64,000 nt of DNA, taken from positions 59,874-123,873 of IMG/VR virus record IMGVR_UViG_3300032080_000001, one strand, 5' to 3'. The notes below the pieces were generated by a model, which saw nothing but the letters and a program-made list of their open reading frames with translations, searched no databases and had not been told where the DNA came from. Each line of letters starts with the position of its first letter. Position 1 is the first letter of the stretch. Source of the stretch: a virus. Position numbers and translations under genes: made by a program. This document shows, piece after piece, positions 40,983 through 49,451 of the stretch.

Positions 40983-41004
40983 GCTACCGGTACAGTACCG
41001 GGAC
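40983..41004 (+). promoter_or_regulatory. class B operator-like site
   Basis: CTACCGGTACAGTACCGG upstream of 41030; no good -35. Same word as in the class B promoters. Confidence 0.45.
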
Positions 41005-41029
41005 ACTTCGCAACCGGGGAGACACGACG

Positions 41030-41425
41030 ATGCGCACGATCATTCCGAAGAGGGCCGAGGTCAAGTTCCACAAGGACATCCACCTGCCCGCGAAGCTGCG
41101 CGACGCAGCGCTGTCGGCGGTGGTTCGTACGAACGGCCGGTACACCCTGACGAAGCATGCCGAGGAGCGCCTGCGTGGCGTCGAGTTCGGGTGGGGCGTG
41201 ACTCTGCCGGAGCGCATCCCGTTCCAGCAGGCCGAGGTCATCGAGGTGACGACCACCGACGACGGCGTGTTCGAGAAGGCGCTGCTCCGGTTCCCCTCGG
41301 GCGACAGTCTCCACGACCTGTGCGTGTCGTTCACGAAGGACGGCAAGCTGGCGACCGTGTACGTCAACGAGGCGAAGGACGCGCACCGCACGCTGCGCCA
41401 CGACGTGTACGCGAGGGCCGCATGA
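41030..41425 (+). CDS. hypothetical protein
   Basis: 131 residues. YTLTKHAEERLRGVEFG resembles the opening of DUF4258-type RNase-like folds, but too weakly to assign. GATC lies in codons 3-4. Contains TTCGTACGAA at 41124. Confidence 0.65.
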   Translation: MRTIIPKRAEVKFHKDIHLPAKLRDAALSAVVRTNGRYTLTKHAEERLRGVEFGWGVTLPERIPFQQAEVIEVTTTDDGVFEKALLRFPSGDSLHDLCVSFTKDGKLATVYVNEAKDAHRTLRHDVYARAA

Positions 41426-41628
41426 ACCAGCCGCTGCAACGCCTTACGGACACCGCGACCACCGAGACGCCGGACATCTCAGAGATGGTGGAGGTGTACC
41501 GTTGCGGGGATGAGTGGAAGACAGTCCATACGGTCTACTTCCGTCCACGCGACCAGAAGCACTTCCTGCACTTCCGCGCGTACGGAGCAGGGGACGCGTG
41601 GGACGCTCTGGAGCCTCCGGAAGGGTGA
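41422..41628 (+). CDS. hypothetical protein
   Basis: 68 residues; ATGA overlap. VYFRPRDQKHFLHFRAYG. Not recognised. Confidence 0.6.
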   Translation: MNQPLQRLTDTATTETPDISEMVEVYRCGDEWKTVHTVYFRPRDQKHFLHFRAYGAGDAWDALEPPEG

Positions 41629-41633
41629 ATAGA

Positions 41634-41891
41634 ATGAATTACGACCTGACGTACGACCCGCAGCGCAGCGGCTACGAAGCGGGCAAGGACGACAAGGAGT
41701 TCCGCCGCCCGCTGTACTGCTCGTACGACCCGGCGGAGATGGACTTCGGTTTTTACCGACGCGGATACGACGAAGCCACCCTGGGTTTGGCGGTTGACGA
41801 ATACGGCTTCGACTACTGGGACGCTGCTGCTTACGACGAGAAACACGACCCGTGGTGCCGCTGCTTCTACTGCTACGTGGACGAGGAGTAA
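41634..41891 (+). CDS. hypothetical Tyr/Asp-rich protein
   Basis: 85 residues, 13 Tyr and many Asp (RRGYDEATLGLAVDEYGFDY), ending in a Cys pair (CRCFYCYVDEE). Not recognised. Confidence 0.6.
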   Translation: MNYDLTYDPQRSGYEAGKDDKEFRRPLYCSYDPAEMDFGFYRRGYDEATLGLAVDEYGFDYWDAAAYDEKHDPWCRCFYCYVDEE

Positions 41892-41892
41892 C

Positions 41893-42570
41893 ATGGCGCA
41901 ATTTTTCGGCACCGTGCAGGGCGGCGGTAAGAAGGAGCAGACCGCCACCGGGACGGCCGCCTCCGGTCTTGTCACGAACGCGGCCAGCGCGCAGGGGTCG
42001 GTGCAGGTACGTCTAACACACGACAAGGCGACCGGTCTGGATGTGGCGCGGGTGTCGCTGGAACCGTGGGAGGGCGCGGGGGCCTCGCGCGTGCTGTACG
42101 ACGGTCCGGTGGGTGATTCCCGTGCCGAACCCGGCAAGCGCCGTTCCCTCCCCACCGCCGCCGCGTTGGTAGACCGAGCGGAGCGATTGCAGGAGGAGTT
42201 CAACCGGCGGCAGGCCGAGCAACTGGGCGCCTTGGCTGACGAGCGGCTGGCGCTTATGGCGGCCGAATTCCGCAAGCACTACCCGAAGCGCCGCCTGCGC
42301 ATCTTATTCGGCATGGGCTCCTACTACGTGGACCTCGACGGTCGTCCCGTCCAGTTCTGGCAGCGGGAGGACTTTAGCGGGTGGGAAGTCAGGCGCGGCG
42401 ACTGGTACGCTCAATGGGAGGGGAAGCTCGGGCATGCCCTCAACCTCCCGCTGCCGACGACGCCGGGGCTGGCGCTTATCCACGACGCGCTGGGGGACGT
42501 GGAGCGCATCTGTGGCGATTTCACGCTGGCCGCACCCAACGACCTGACCGTCACCCCGGAGGCCAAGTGA
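41893..42570 (+). CDS. hypothetical protein
   Basis: 225 residues. N-terminal half beta-rich with a Gly/Thr/Ala stretch (GGGKKEQTATGTAASGLVT), middle helix, then a C-terminal alpha/beta part. Similar style to small phage structural or single-strand-binding proteins, but no motif secures this. Confidence 0.6.
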   Translation: MAQFFGTVQGGGKKEQTATGTAASGLVTNAASAQGSVQVRLTHDKATGLDVARVSLEPWEGAGASRVLYDGPVGDSRAEPGKRRSLPTAAALVDRAERLQEEFNRRQAEQLGALADERLALMAAEFRKHYPKRRLRILFGMGSYYVDLDGRPVQFWQREDFSGWEVRRGDWYAQWEGKLGHALNLPLPTTPGLALIHDALGDVERICGDFTLAAPNDLTVTPEAK

Positions 42571-42734
42571 CCGTAGAACAATCGAATGCAGACTTCATCC
42601 GGCTGGAGAACAGCTTCGGAAACCCCTGCACGCTGGACCGGGAGGACGTGCTGCTGGTCCTGCGCACGACCCTCCGCGACGGGCTCATCTCGGATGACGA
42701 TGTACTGAGCCTTCTTGCAGAGGAGGGCGCATGA
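42567..42734 (+). CDS. hypothetical acidic protein
   Basis: 55 residues, GTG start, helical (TLRDGLISDDDVLSLLAEEG). Not recognised. Confidence 0.55.
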   Translation: MTVEQSNADFIRLENSFGNPCTLDREDVLLVLRTTLRDGLISDDDVLSLLAEEGA

Positions 42735-42904
42735 GGTGGACGAGACCACACTGCGGAGCTACGCGGTACGTCAAGCGCTTCCTCTGGTGGCCGAAAACCA
42801 TCGGCGCCCAAACAAGGTGGTTGGAGTGGGCCACTTGGAAAGAAGTGTACCGGTGCTATGAACTGGGGCAATGGTGGGCCCCCGACCGGTGGCTAACCTC
42901 GTGA
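42731..42904 (+). CDS. 57-residue Trp-rich protein
   Basis: Ten Trp residues, basic (VKRFLWWPKTIGAQTRWLEW). ATGA overlap with the previous gene. Not recognised. Confidence 0.5.
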   Translation: MRWTRPHCGATRYVKRFLWWPKTIGAQTRWLEWATWKEVYRCYELGQWWAPDRWLTS

Positions 42905-42910
42905 ACCCGT

Positions 42911-43207
42911 ATGACCCACTCTCGGAGGCCGCGCGTGAGGTGTGATAACGACCAACCGTTCACAGGACGCTTTCGACCGCTCGGCGGGTGCCCCGGCGGC
43001 GAGGCCACGATGGAGGCTTGCCTCTTCAACGCAGGTAAGCTGGTGGAGACCAAGCACCTCTGCACCATGTGCTCTGGCGCCTACGTGAAGCGGCACCACG
43101 TCCACGGCACCAACCGGGTGAAGCTCCGCGCGTTGCCGAAACCTTCGGGGATGAGCTGGCGGGAGTACCTGTTCGGCCGCAAGAAGCCTCGGCGCATCGT
43201 CGTATGA
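42911..43207 (+). CDS. hypothetical zinc-binding basic protein
   Basis: 98 residues. Cys at CDN, CPG, CLF and HLCTMCSGAY, basic C-terminus (LFGRKKPRRIVV). Start uncertain; GTG at 42935 is possible. Confidence 0.55.
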   Translation: MTHSRRPRVRCDNDQPFTGRFRPLGGCPGGEATMEACLFNAGKLVETKHLCTMCSGAYVKRHHVHGTNRVKLRALPKPSGMSWREYLFGRKKPRRIVV

Positions 43208-43211
43208 ACCC

Positions 43212-43240
43212 TTGACAAATTCGTAAGACCCGATTATCTT
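43212..43240 (+). promoter_or_regulatory. class A promoter
   Basis: TTGACA, spacer with TTCGTAAGACCC, TATCTT, then TACGAACGTTCG. 74 nt before 43286. Confidence 0.8.
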
Positions 43241-43285
43241 ACGAACGTTCGCCCGCTGACCACGACGACGACGAAAGGCAAGACC

Positions 43286-43720
43286 ATGTGCATCGACTCG
43301 ACCAACTCGCGCGGCTTCAACGACCCCGAGCTTCGTACCGCCTCGCAGCGGACGTTCGCCAAGCCCACCAACTTCGGTCTGCCCTACGGCCGCGCTGCGT
43401 CCGCCGAGCGCTCGACCGAGTACGTCGGCCTGAGCACGCCGGTGACGGCCGCCAGCCCGTACCCCGGCAAGCTGGTGAGCGCCGCGCCGACGACCGAGCG
43501 CACCACGGCCGCCGTGGCGGCCGGGTACACCTCCCCCATCTCCATCGGGGGCGTGCCGCAGTTCTCCTTCGCACGCCACACCGCCACCGGTGCCGTGTAC
43601 GTCCGCGCCCACGGCGTCTGGAACTTCGTCCGCGACGAAGGCGTGTACGAGAACGGCCGCCTGCTGGACATCGGCTTCCGCGAGGCCGAGACGTGGCGAG
43701 AATTCGCCAAGAACGGCTGA
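43286..43720 (+). CDS. hypothetical protein
   Basis: 144 residues. Low-complexity Ser/Thr/Ala-rich first 85 residues, then a beta-rich domain (PQFSFARHTATGAVYVRAHG). GAAAGG before ATG. Not recognised. Confidence 0.65.
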   Translation: MCIDSTNSRGFNDPELRTASQRTFAKPTNFGLPYGRAASAERSTEYVGLSTPVTAASPYPGKLVSAAPTTERTTAAVAAGYTSPISIGGVPQFSFARHTATGAVYVRAHGVWNFVRDEGVYENGRLLDIGFREAETWREFAKNG

Positions 43721-43761
43721 GACGAACAACCCTGACGACCACGCAACGAAAGGCTCCACGC

Positions 43762-44616
43762 ATGACGACCGAGCTGACCCTCCCCACCGTTCCGCACAAC
43801 GGCCTCGACGTGCCCCTGTACGTCTTCTTCTTCGAGACGCTGCCCGCCCTGCGTGCCGACGCGCAGCGGCAGAATCCCGGTGCCTATGACGGCCGGGGAC
43901 AGCTGCTCTCCGGCAAGAACGCGGACGTGGAGTGGCTGACCAGCGTGCTCGCGGCCATCGAACCCCACGAGGGCAAGAAGGTGAAGACCCCGTACGAGGA
44001 CGCGCTGTGGGGCCTCGGACTGGTTCTGGACGTGGGCCGCAAGGAGGGCATCGGGAACCACGTGGTCATCGCCACGCGCGCCAACGCGCAGGAACGCGTC
44101 AACCTCTACGTGGTCGGCGGCATCCGAGGGCTGGTGGAGGCCGTGCGCGAACGCCTCAAGCTCGCCAAGCAGCAAGCCGAGCGTCTGGCGCAGGCGCAGG
44201 CCGAAGCCGAGGAGCGGCAGCGCATGCTGTCCAACTTCGACGGCTTTGACTTCTCCCCGCTGACCCACCCCGCCTACTGGCGCTCTGTACTGGACCTGAC
44301 CGGGAAGACCTCGGGCTACGGGTCGCGGAATGGCCGGGAGAGCATCTCCGGCCTGCGCTACCTGCTCAACATCAGCAGTAGCCTTATGAAGAGCGGCTAC
44401 CCGGTCGAGCTGGTCCGGAGCATCGAAGAGGCCATCCGGACCACGCTGGAGGAAGTGGCGGTGCTGGAGAAGGTCTTCCGCAGTGACGCGTGGGACGCGG
44501 TCGTGGCGCGCCTCGCGGCGCCCGAGACCACGGTGACGGGACTGCTGGTGGCCGCGCCGGAGCCGAGCGAGGATGCGCAGGAAGCCGACTACGAAGTCGT
44601 GACCGACGCGGTGTGA
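43762..44616 (+). CDS. hypothetical protein
   Basis: 284 residues. N-terminal alpha/beta region, a coiled coil at about 125-160 (RLKLAKQQAERLAQAQAEAE), a helical C-terminal domain and an acidic tail. Not recognised. Confidence 0.7.
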   Translation: MTTELTLPTVPHNGLDVPLYVFFFETLPALRADAQRQNPGAYDGRGQLLSGKNADVEWLTSVLAAIEPHEGKKVKTPYEDALWGLGLVLDVGRKEGIGNHVVIATRANAQERVNLYVVGGIRGLVEAVRERLKLAKQQAERLAQAQAEAEERQRMLSNFDGFDFSPLTHPAYWRSVLDLTGKTSGYGSRNGRESISGLRYLLNISSSLMKSGYPVELVRSIEEAIRTTLEEVAVLEKVFRSDAWDAVVARLAAPETTVTGLLVAAPEPSEDAQEADYEVVTDAV

Positions 44617-44624
44617 CCGGGGAA

Positions 44625-44662
44625 GAGAGGGGCGGGAGAGTAACTTCCGCCCCTCTCTCTGG
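44625..44662 (+). terminator. intrinsic terminator
   Basis: 11-bp stem GAGAGGGGCGG / CCGCCCCTCTC, then TCTGGTCTC. Confidence 0.75.
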
Positions 44663-44668
44663 TCTCCC

Positions 44669-44697
44669 TTGACAAAACGTTGTGACCCGGTTACATT
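44669..44697 (+). promoter_or_regulatory. class A promoter
   Basis: TTGACA, spacer TGACCC, TACATT; GATCA at 44705 follows. 74 nt before 44743. Confidence 0.8.
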
Positions 44698-44742
44698 CGA
44701 GAGCGATCACTCGGAACGACCACGACGACGAAAGGCTGTACG

Positions 44743-46044
44743 ATGGCGACGACGCGCAAGGGTCCGAAGCTCGGGCGGGACTACTTCAAGGACAAGGTGA
44801 AGAAGTTGGTGGCGCAGACGCGTCGCCACATCACGGCGCGCGCAGGCGTGCCTTCCGTCGAAGAGGGCACGCGACTGCGCATCTTCTCCGAGGTGCAGAC
44901 GCGCGTGGACCTGGGCGAGTCGCTGGAGACCCTGCGCGACGAGTTCGCGGCAGAGGTCGAGCGCCTTCCCAAGAGAGGGGGAGCCTCCGAGGCGTCCCAC
45001 GCGGTAGACGCGGCGCGGCGCGCGTACTACGCCGCGCAGGAAGCACACCGGGTGAACCACCCCAAGCCCGCACCGGGCTCCCCGTGCAGCGACAAGGATG
45101 CTGAGGAGCCGGAGGAGCATCCGGACGTGGTCGCCGCGCGCGCAACGTGGCACACGGCGGTGACCACGTACGAGACGTGGGTCGCACGGATTCAGGCGTA
45201 CAACGAGCTTCACGAGGCCGTTCTCATCGCCATCTCCGACGAGGACCAGCTCAACCAGACGAACGCCCGCAGCGTGCCCGCCCACGACGGACTGCCCGGC
45301 TACGTGGTGTCGCAGTACCCGCCCGTGCGGGCCGTGGCGGGGCGGAAGCAGCACTACCCCTTCGAGGTGGTGGTGGACGGGATTCCGGGGCAGTTCCGAG
45401 TCTCGTACCAACTGCTGGAGCACGCCAACAATGGAGGTACCCGCGTCGTTCCCGGTGCCCGCGCCGTGCCTGACGCGTTGCGCGAGCGCGGGGCGAAGAT
45501 GGAGGAGTTCGTCGCCTACTTCGAAGAGGTGCTGCGGGGTTTGGACCTGAACGGCAAGTACGTGTACGACGTGATGGCCCTAGACGGCGGTGACCCGTTT
45601 TGGGGCACGGGGTACGATATCCTGCGGCAGGGCGCCCGTTCGTTCCTGACCGAGGCAGAAGCAGAGCAGTCCATCCGCGCCGGGTACACCTTCGGGAGCC
45701 AGAACCTCGTGCTGCTGGTGCAGCGCCGCGACCGCAAGACGGGGGACGCCAAGGTCGTTCAGAAGTGGGGACGGGGCCCGGCGGTAACCGACCGATACGG
45801 CAACTGCACGGCGAAGATGGTGCAGGTGCCGGTGAACACCCCGCTGGACAAGGTGCTGGAGGTCTCCCGCAAGGGGTCCGAGAACGAGCCGGGGCCGCGC
45901 GGCGCGGAGAAGGTGACGAAGCTGCCGAGAGGTACGTCCCCCGCCGAGGCGCCGGACGCGCTGCCGGACACGGCGAGCACCGACCACGACACGCAGCAAG
46001 CCACGCTGGAGCGGGCGGCCGAGGCCATCTCCGCCGGTTCGTAA
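44743..46044 (+). CDS. hypothetical protein
   Basis: 433 residues, among the larger unknowns. Basic start (RKGPKLGRDYFKDKVKKLVA), helical part to about 170, then an alpha/beta region with a beta-hairpin (FEVVVDGIPGQFRVSYQLLE). C-terminus acidic and disordered. Contains TTCGTAAGAA at its end. No family recognised. Confidence 0.7.
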   Translation: MATTRKGPKLGRDYFKDKVKKLVAQTRRHITARAGVPSVEEGTRLRIFSEVQTRVDLGESLETLRDEFAAEVERLPKRGGASEASHAVDAARRAYYAAQEAHRVNHPKPAPGSPCSDKDAEEPEEHPDVVAARATWHTAVTTYETWVARIQAYNELHEAVLIAISDEDQLNQTNARSVPAHDGLPGYVVSQYPPVRAVAGRKQHYPFEVVVDGIPGQFRVSYQLLEHANNGGTRVVPGARAVPDALRERGAKMEEFVAYFEEVLRGLDLNGKYVYDVMALDGGDPFWGTGYDILRQGARSFLTEAEAEQSIRAGYTFGSQNLVLLVQRRDRKTGDAKVVQKWGRGPAVTDRYGNCTAKMVQVPVNTPLDKVLEVSRKGSENEPGPRGAEKVTKLPRGTSPAEAPDALPDTASTDHDTQQATLERAAEAISAGS

Positions 46045-46058
46045 GAATCACCTTCACG

Positions 46059-46080
46059 GGGCCGGGCGAACACCCGGCCC
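46059..46080 (+). terminator. intrinsic terminator
   Basis: 8-bp stem GGGCCGGG / CCCGGCCC, loop CGAACA; little T after it. Confidence 0.6.
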
Positions 46081-46089
46081 TCACTGCTT

Positions 46090-46497
46090 ATGCCCATCGT
46101 ACGCGAGCAGGTCATTCCGGATATGTTCGGGGACAAGCTGGGCTCTATCGACCTCTTTCGTCCAGACGACCCCGCAAGTGAGGCAGGCCCCAACAACCCG
46201 TTCGCAGGGTGGGATACCGTCTGGCTTCACCTCCGGGTGCAAGCAAGCAAAAGCGACGAGGCGTTCAACCTGTTACAGGCCATCGCCCTGCGTCTGCCGG
46301 GCGTGAACGAGGAACTGTCGCCGGAGAACCCGACCGCGCCCGAGACGCTGCCAACCGACACGGTCGGGCGTTACACGTTGCTGTTGAAGCTGCTGACGGA
46401 ATTCGAGGCCGACCAGATGATGGAGTCGGGCGGCGAGACGGATGATGGCATAGCGCACGTGGTATCGCTTGTGGAGAGCACCCTGCTGGAGCTGTAA
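46090..46497 (+). CDS. hypothetical acidic protein
   Basis: 135 residues, acidic and helical in its second half (VGRYTLLLKLLTEFEADQMM). Not recognised. Confidence 0.65.
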   Translation: MPIVREQVIPDMFGDKLGSIDLFRPDDPASEAGPNNPFAGWDTVWLHLRVQASKSDEAFNLLQAIALRLPGVNEELSPENPTAPETLPTDTVGRYTLLLKLLTEFEADQMMESGGETDDGIAHVVSLVESTLLEL

Positions 46498-46505
46498 GAC
46501 CGCCC

Positions 46506-46534
46506 TTGACAAATTCTTATGACCCCATTATGTT
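46506..46534 (+). promoter_or_regulatory. class A promoter
   Basis: TTGACA, spacer TGACCC, TATGTT; 69 nt before 46575. Confidence 0.8.
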
Positions 46535-46574
46535 AGGTGCCTGTTCACCGACGCACCCGAGCTGACGAACACGG

Positions 46575-46823
46575 ATGAGAAATTACGAACGCGGCAGACA
46601 CTTCCGCCCGCAGGCGAAGCCCATTCTCGGTATTCCTCACGACAGGCTTGCCGCGCTGCGCGCCGTGGCGAAGAACAGCACGAGGCCGCCGCAGCGTCTT
46701 CTCGACCGCTTGGAAGGAGAAGGTCTCCTGCACGTAGCCAAGAACGGGCGCGTCACCTTGACCGACCTCGGCCGCGCGGAGGTGGCTTTCTACAACCAGT
46801 ATCCGACGAAGGTGCGCTGCTGA
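46575..46823 (+). CDS. small winged-helix protein
   Basis: 82 residues. RPPQRLLDRLEGEGLLHVAKNGRVTLTDLGRAEV is a helix plus wing ending in the TxxG of MarR/PadR-like regulators. Possible DNA-binding regulator. Confidence 0.65.
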   Translation: MRNYERGRHFRPQAKPILGIPHDRLAALRAVAKNSTRPPQRLLDRLEGEGLLHVAKNGRVTLTDLGRAEVAFYNQYPTKVRC

Positions 46824-46999
46824 TGCCCGCCGCCTGCATGGACCGCTACGCGGTCCGGCTCACGCGACTGGGAGTGGAGGTCTGGTCCTCCTCTCACTTC
46901 GCCTTGAGCGAAGAGCACGCGGTCAGCATCGCCCGCAAGCTCGCCGCCGGGGCAGGGAAGACGTGGGACACGGTGTGGTGCACGGCACAGCACCCTTGA
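46823..46999 (+). CDS. hypothetical protein
   Basis: 58 residues (RYAVRLTRLGVEVWSSSHFA); one strand-strand-helix unit. Starts in TGATG; its stop is inside the next TTGACA. Confidence 0.55.
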   Translation: MPAACMDRYAVRLTRLGVEVWSSSHFALSEEHAVSIARKLAAGAGKTWDTVWCTAQHP

Positions 47000-47024
47000 C
47001 AAGCGTCAACGACCCTATTAAATT
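46996..47024 (+). promoter_or_regulatory. class A promoter
   Basis: TTGACA, spacer CGACCC, TAAATT; 72 nt before 47068. Confidence 0.8.
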
Positions 47025-47067
47025 AAGCACACGTTGACCTGACGAACCGCAGAAAGGCACGACCGCA

Positions 47068-47430
47068 GTGGACACAACGCTTGAACACGCAAAGAGCGTC
47101 GCGGAAGAAGCTCTGTCTCGCCTAACCGGTACGGCAGCGGATATCCGGGCCAAGATGGAGGCCGGTGGCTACCTCTACGGTAGAGCGCACCAGAGAAATT
47201 GCCCGCTGGCGCACTACCTTCGGGCGGTGATTAACGACCGCCGGGTGGACGTGCTTGTCAATGCCCACGCCGGAGTTCAACTCACGCGCTACGAACTGGA
47301 GAGACAAGGACAGCCGTGGTACACTGTGTTGCCTCTACCGAATAACGTCACAGACTTCGTGCGCGGATGGGATGAAGAAGTCATTCAGAACCGCCGAGCG
47401 GCCCGGCCGCAGAAAGGCATCCCGGCATGA
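47068..47430 (+). CDS. hypothetical protein, tandem paralogue A
   Basis: 120 residues, GTG start. TAADIRAKMEAGGYLYG, NCPLAHYLR and NVTDFVRGWDEEV recur in the next gene as TPADIRVALEQGGFLRG, NCPVYHYLC and PVRDFIGGWDEEY. Function unknown. Confidence 0.7.
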   Translation: MDTTLEHAKSVAEEALSRLTGTAADIRAKMEAGGYLYGRAHQRNCPLAHYLRAVINDRRVDVLVNAHAGVQLTRYELERQGQPWYTVLPLPNNVTDFVRGWDEEVIQNRRAARPQKGIPA

Positions 47431-47828
47431 CGACCACTTACGAGACGGCGACTAACGAGCAGACCGTCCGCAGCGGCATCGAGCGCGCCTTGAACGAGCT
47501 GTCCGCCTACGGCACCCCCGCCGACATCCGGGTCGCGCTGGAGCAGGGTGGCTTCCTGCGCGGCACCAACTCCGGCTCCAACTGCCCGGTCTACCACTAC
47601 CTGTGCGAGCAAGTACCTACCGCCGACGCGCACATCATGACGGTCGGTAGCGTGGAAGTCCTGCTGATTGATTCGAGCGGCGACGTGCCTATTCCCGAAC
47701 CCGTCCGCGACTTCATCGGCGGGTGGGACGAGGAGTACCGCAAGACCCACGTCTTGCGCCTGCCCGCCAACTCTCCTCTGGCCTCCGTCCCCGGCGAGTT
47801 CTCCAGCCCGTTCGGAGACCTGGGATGA
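47427..47828 (+). CDS. hypothetical protein, tandem paralogue B
   Basis: 133 residues. Shares three blocks with its upstream neighbour, so the pair arose by tandem duplication. The conserved N-C-P-x-x-H-Y-L core could be functional. It has an extra C-terminal 20 residues. Confidence 0.7.
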   Translation: MTTTYETATNEQTVRSGIERALNELSAYGTPADIRVALEQGGFLRGTNSGSNCPVYHYLCEQVPTADAHIMTVGSVEVLLIDSSGDVPIPEPVRDFIGGWDEEYRKTHVLRLPANSPLASVPGEFSSPFGDLG

Positions 47829-48046
47829 GCGCCGACGCCCTCCTTCACGCCGTGAACCTCCGGGACGGGCGAGAGGCGAGCGTGCGTAAGAACCGCCGCC
47901 GGGGTGCGCGCTTCGTGCTGGCCGTGTACATCCCGAGCCTACGCCCAGTCCCGGCGCGGCCCACGGTGCTGCACCTCGACTGCGAGGACCTGATGGCGGC
48001 CCTCGCTCACCTCCAGCCTGACGAGGGCTGGCGGGTCTTCGAGTAG
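47825..48046 (+). CDS. hypothetical basic protein
   Basis: 73 residues; basic centre (VRKNRRRGARFVLAVYIP), acidic C-terminus. Not recognised. Confidence 0.6.
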   Translation: MSADALLHAVNLRDGREASVRKNRRRGARFVLAVYIPSLRPVPARPTVLHLDCEDLMAALAHLQPDEGWRVFE

Positions 48047-48093
48047 CGCCAGCTTCATACGCACCTACAACCCATCGTAAGAAAGGGACGGGT

Positions 48094-48375
48094 ATGAAAG
48101 AGATTCAGGACTGGGTGACGCGGAACCGGTGCCCTCTTCGCATCGACGTGAAGCCGGGCGGGCGCGTAGAGGTGAGCAACGACACCGCCGACGACGCCGA
48201 AGGCTTCTTGAGCAGCCCGTGTTTCGACAGTCTCATTTCCGGTGGGGGAGACAGTATCGAAGACGCGTGGTCCAACTTCATCAGCGCATGGACGCAGGAA
48301 GAGACCGAGGACGCCGCATTCGAGGCTTGGCTGGAGCTGAACGACACGGACTTCGACTTCACCCGGCGCCCCTGA
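48094..48375 (+). CDS. hypothetical acidic protein
   Basis: 93 residues; acidic and helical C-terminal half (EETEDAAFEAWLELNDTDFD). Not recognised. A GCCAGCTTCATA repeat lies just upstream at 48048. Confidence 0.65.
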   Translation: MKEIQDWVTRNRCPLRIDVKPGGRVEVSNDTADDAEGFLSSPCFDSLISGGGDSIEDAWSNFISAWTQEETEDAAFEAWLELNDTDFDFTRRP

Positions 48376-48379
48376 GAAA

Positions 48380-48404
48380 ACGGCCCGGCCGGGGGCCGTC
48401 TTCG
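48380..48404 (+). terminator. intrinsic terminator
   Basis: 7-bp stem ACGGCCC / GGGCCGT followed by CTTCG. Confidence 0.6.
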
Positions 48405-48412
48405 TCGTGCCC

Positions 48413-48441
48413 TTGACAAATCACCATGACCCTATTATGTT
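48413..48441 (+). promoter_or_regulatory. class A promoter
   Basis: TTGACA, spacer TGACCC, TATGTT; GATCA at 48458. 70 nt before 48483. Confidence 0.8.
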
Positions 48442-48482
48442 CAAGGCACGTTGAACCGATCACGCACGACGAAAGGACGCAC

Positions 48483-48707
48483 ATGGCCGACCTCACTGTG
48501 GTAGTTGCGAAAGACCGCCTGCTGGACACCATCGCGACGTTCACTGGCGGCCGTTACTACGGCGACCTGACGCAGGCGGAGCAGGACTACCTGCGCAAGG
48601 CGGGGCGGCTGCTGGCCCTGCCGGACGACTCCCCCGAAGCCCTGCCCCTTGCCAAGGAGCTGGACCTCGTCAACGGCGAAGAGTACCTGTACGCGGAGGG
48701 GAAGTGA
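48483..48707 (+). CDS. hypothetical protein
   Basis: 74 residues, helical (LTQAEQDYLRKAGRLLALPD). Not recognised. Confidence 0.65.
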   Translation: MADLTVVVAKDRLLDTIATFTGGRYYGDLTQAEQDYLRKAGRLLALPDDSPEALPLAKELDLVNGEEYLYAEGK

Positions 48708-48937
48708 TGGCCGCCGCCGAGAAGAGGGTTCACCTCGCCGCCGCGCTCCCATTCAACGCGGCCACGAAGGAGTACGACACCTCCGTCCTGCTGAACGGGA
48801 CGGCCCTTGTGGTCCCCGCCTGCGCGACGGAGGGACTCAAGCCGCGTCTGACTCTGGTACTGGGCGAGGTGACGTGCAGCAGATGCCGGATGCTGGTCAT
48901 CCGCACGACGGGCAAATACCCTGCGCAGCACGCGTAG
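48707..48937 (+). CDS. hypothetical zinc-knuckle protein
   Basis: 76 residues; strands then CSRCRMLVIR near the C-terminus. TGATG coupling. Not recognised. Confidence 0.6.
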   Translation: MAAAEKRVHLAAALPFNAATKEYDTSVLLNGTALVVPACATEGLKPRLTLVLGEVTCSRCRMLVIRTTGKYPAQHA

Positions 48938-48985
48938 CAAAGCAAGTGGACCGCGCGCGGTCACCCACAAACGAAAGGCTGCACA

Positions 48986-49249
48986 GTGCATCGCTTCAAC
49001 GAGGGCGACCGCGTACAGACGCGGGTGGAGCAGGTGGACCACGACGAGAACGACGTGCGCCGCGTGACCCCGGCAGGCACGTTGGGCATGGTGGAGCACC
49101 GTATCACCTACGGCCACGTCCCGCCGGGCGCACAGGACGGAGTCTGCGCCGAGTACCACGTTCGATTTGACAACGGTGCGTGGCTGGTCTTCCACGAGGG
49201 CCCGGCGGTCAACGACGTGGACGAACTGGAGGCCGCCTCAGCTTCATAG
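48986..49249 (+). CDS. hypothetical beta-barrel-like protein
   Basis: 87 residues, GTG start after GAAAGG. GDRVQTRVEQVDHDENDVRR, GTLGMVEHRI and YHVRFDNGAWLVFHE look like a small SH3-like barrel. Function unknown. Confidence 0.65.
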   Translation: MHRFNEGDRVQTRVEQVDHDENDVRRVTPAGTLGMVEHRITYGHVPPGAQDGVCAEYHVRFDNGAWLVFHEGPAVNDVDELEAASAS

Positions 49250-49285
49250 CACGCGCCAGCTTCATACGCAGCGCAGGATTCATAC
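49238..49285 (+). repeat. AGCTTCATA repeats
   Basis: Three copies of (CC)AGCTTCATA or ATTCATACG overlap the preceding gene end and the gap. They are outliers of the main cluster at 51620. Confidence 0.6.
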
Positions 49286-49372
49286 GAAGGAAGCCCGCGC
49301 ACGGGGCCAGGGAAGAGATAGACCGGACCACGCGATTTAGTCTGGCGGCCGGGGAGTCCTCTTCTCGGCCCC

Positions 49373-49401
49373 TTGACAAACCAGTCTGACCCTATTAAGT
49401 T
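49373..49401 (+). promoter_or_regulatory. class A promoter
   Basis: TTGACA, spacer TGACCC, TAAGTT; GATCA at 49433. 79 nt before 49452. Confidence 0.8.
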
Positions 49402-49451
49402 CAGGGCAGGTTGAAACAAGGGAAGCACACCCGATCAGAAAGGCACGACCG

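Noticed and set aside
41893-42570. Single-strand DNA-binding protein
   Set aside because: Length and style are suggestive but no OB-fold motif or acidic C-terminal tip (DDDIPF-like) is visible.
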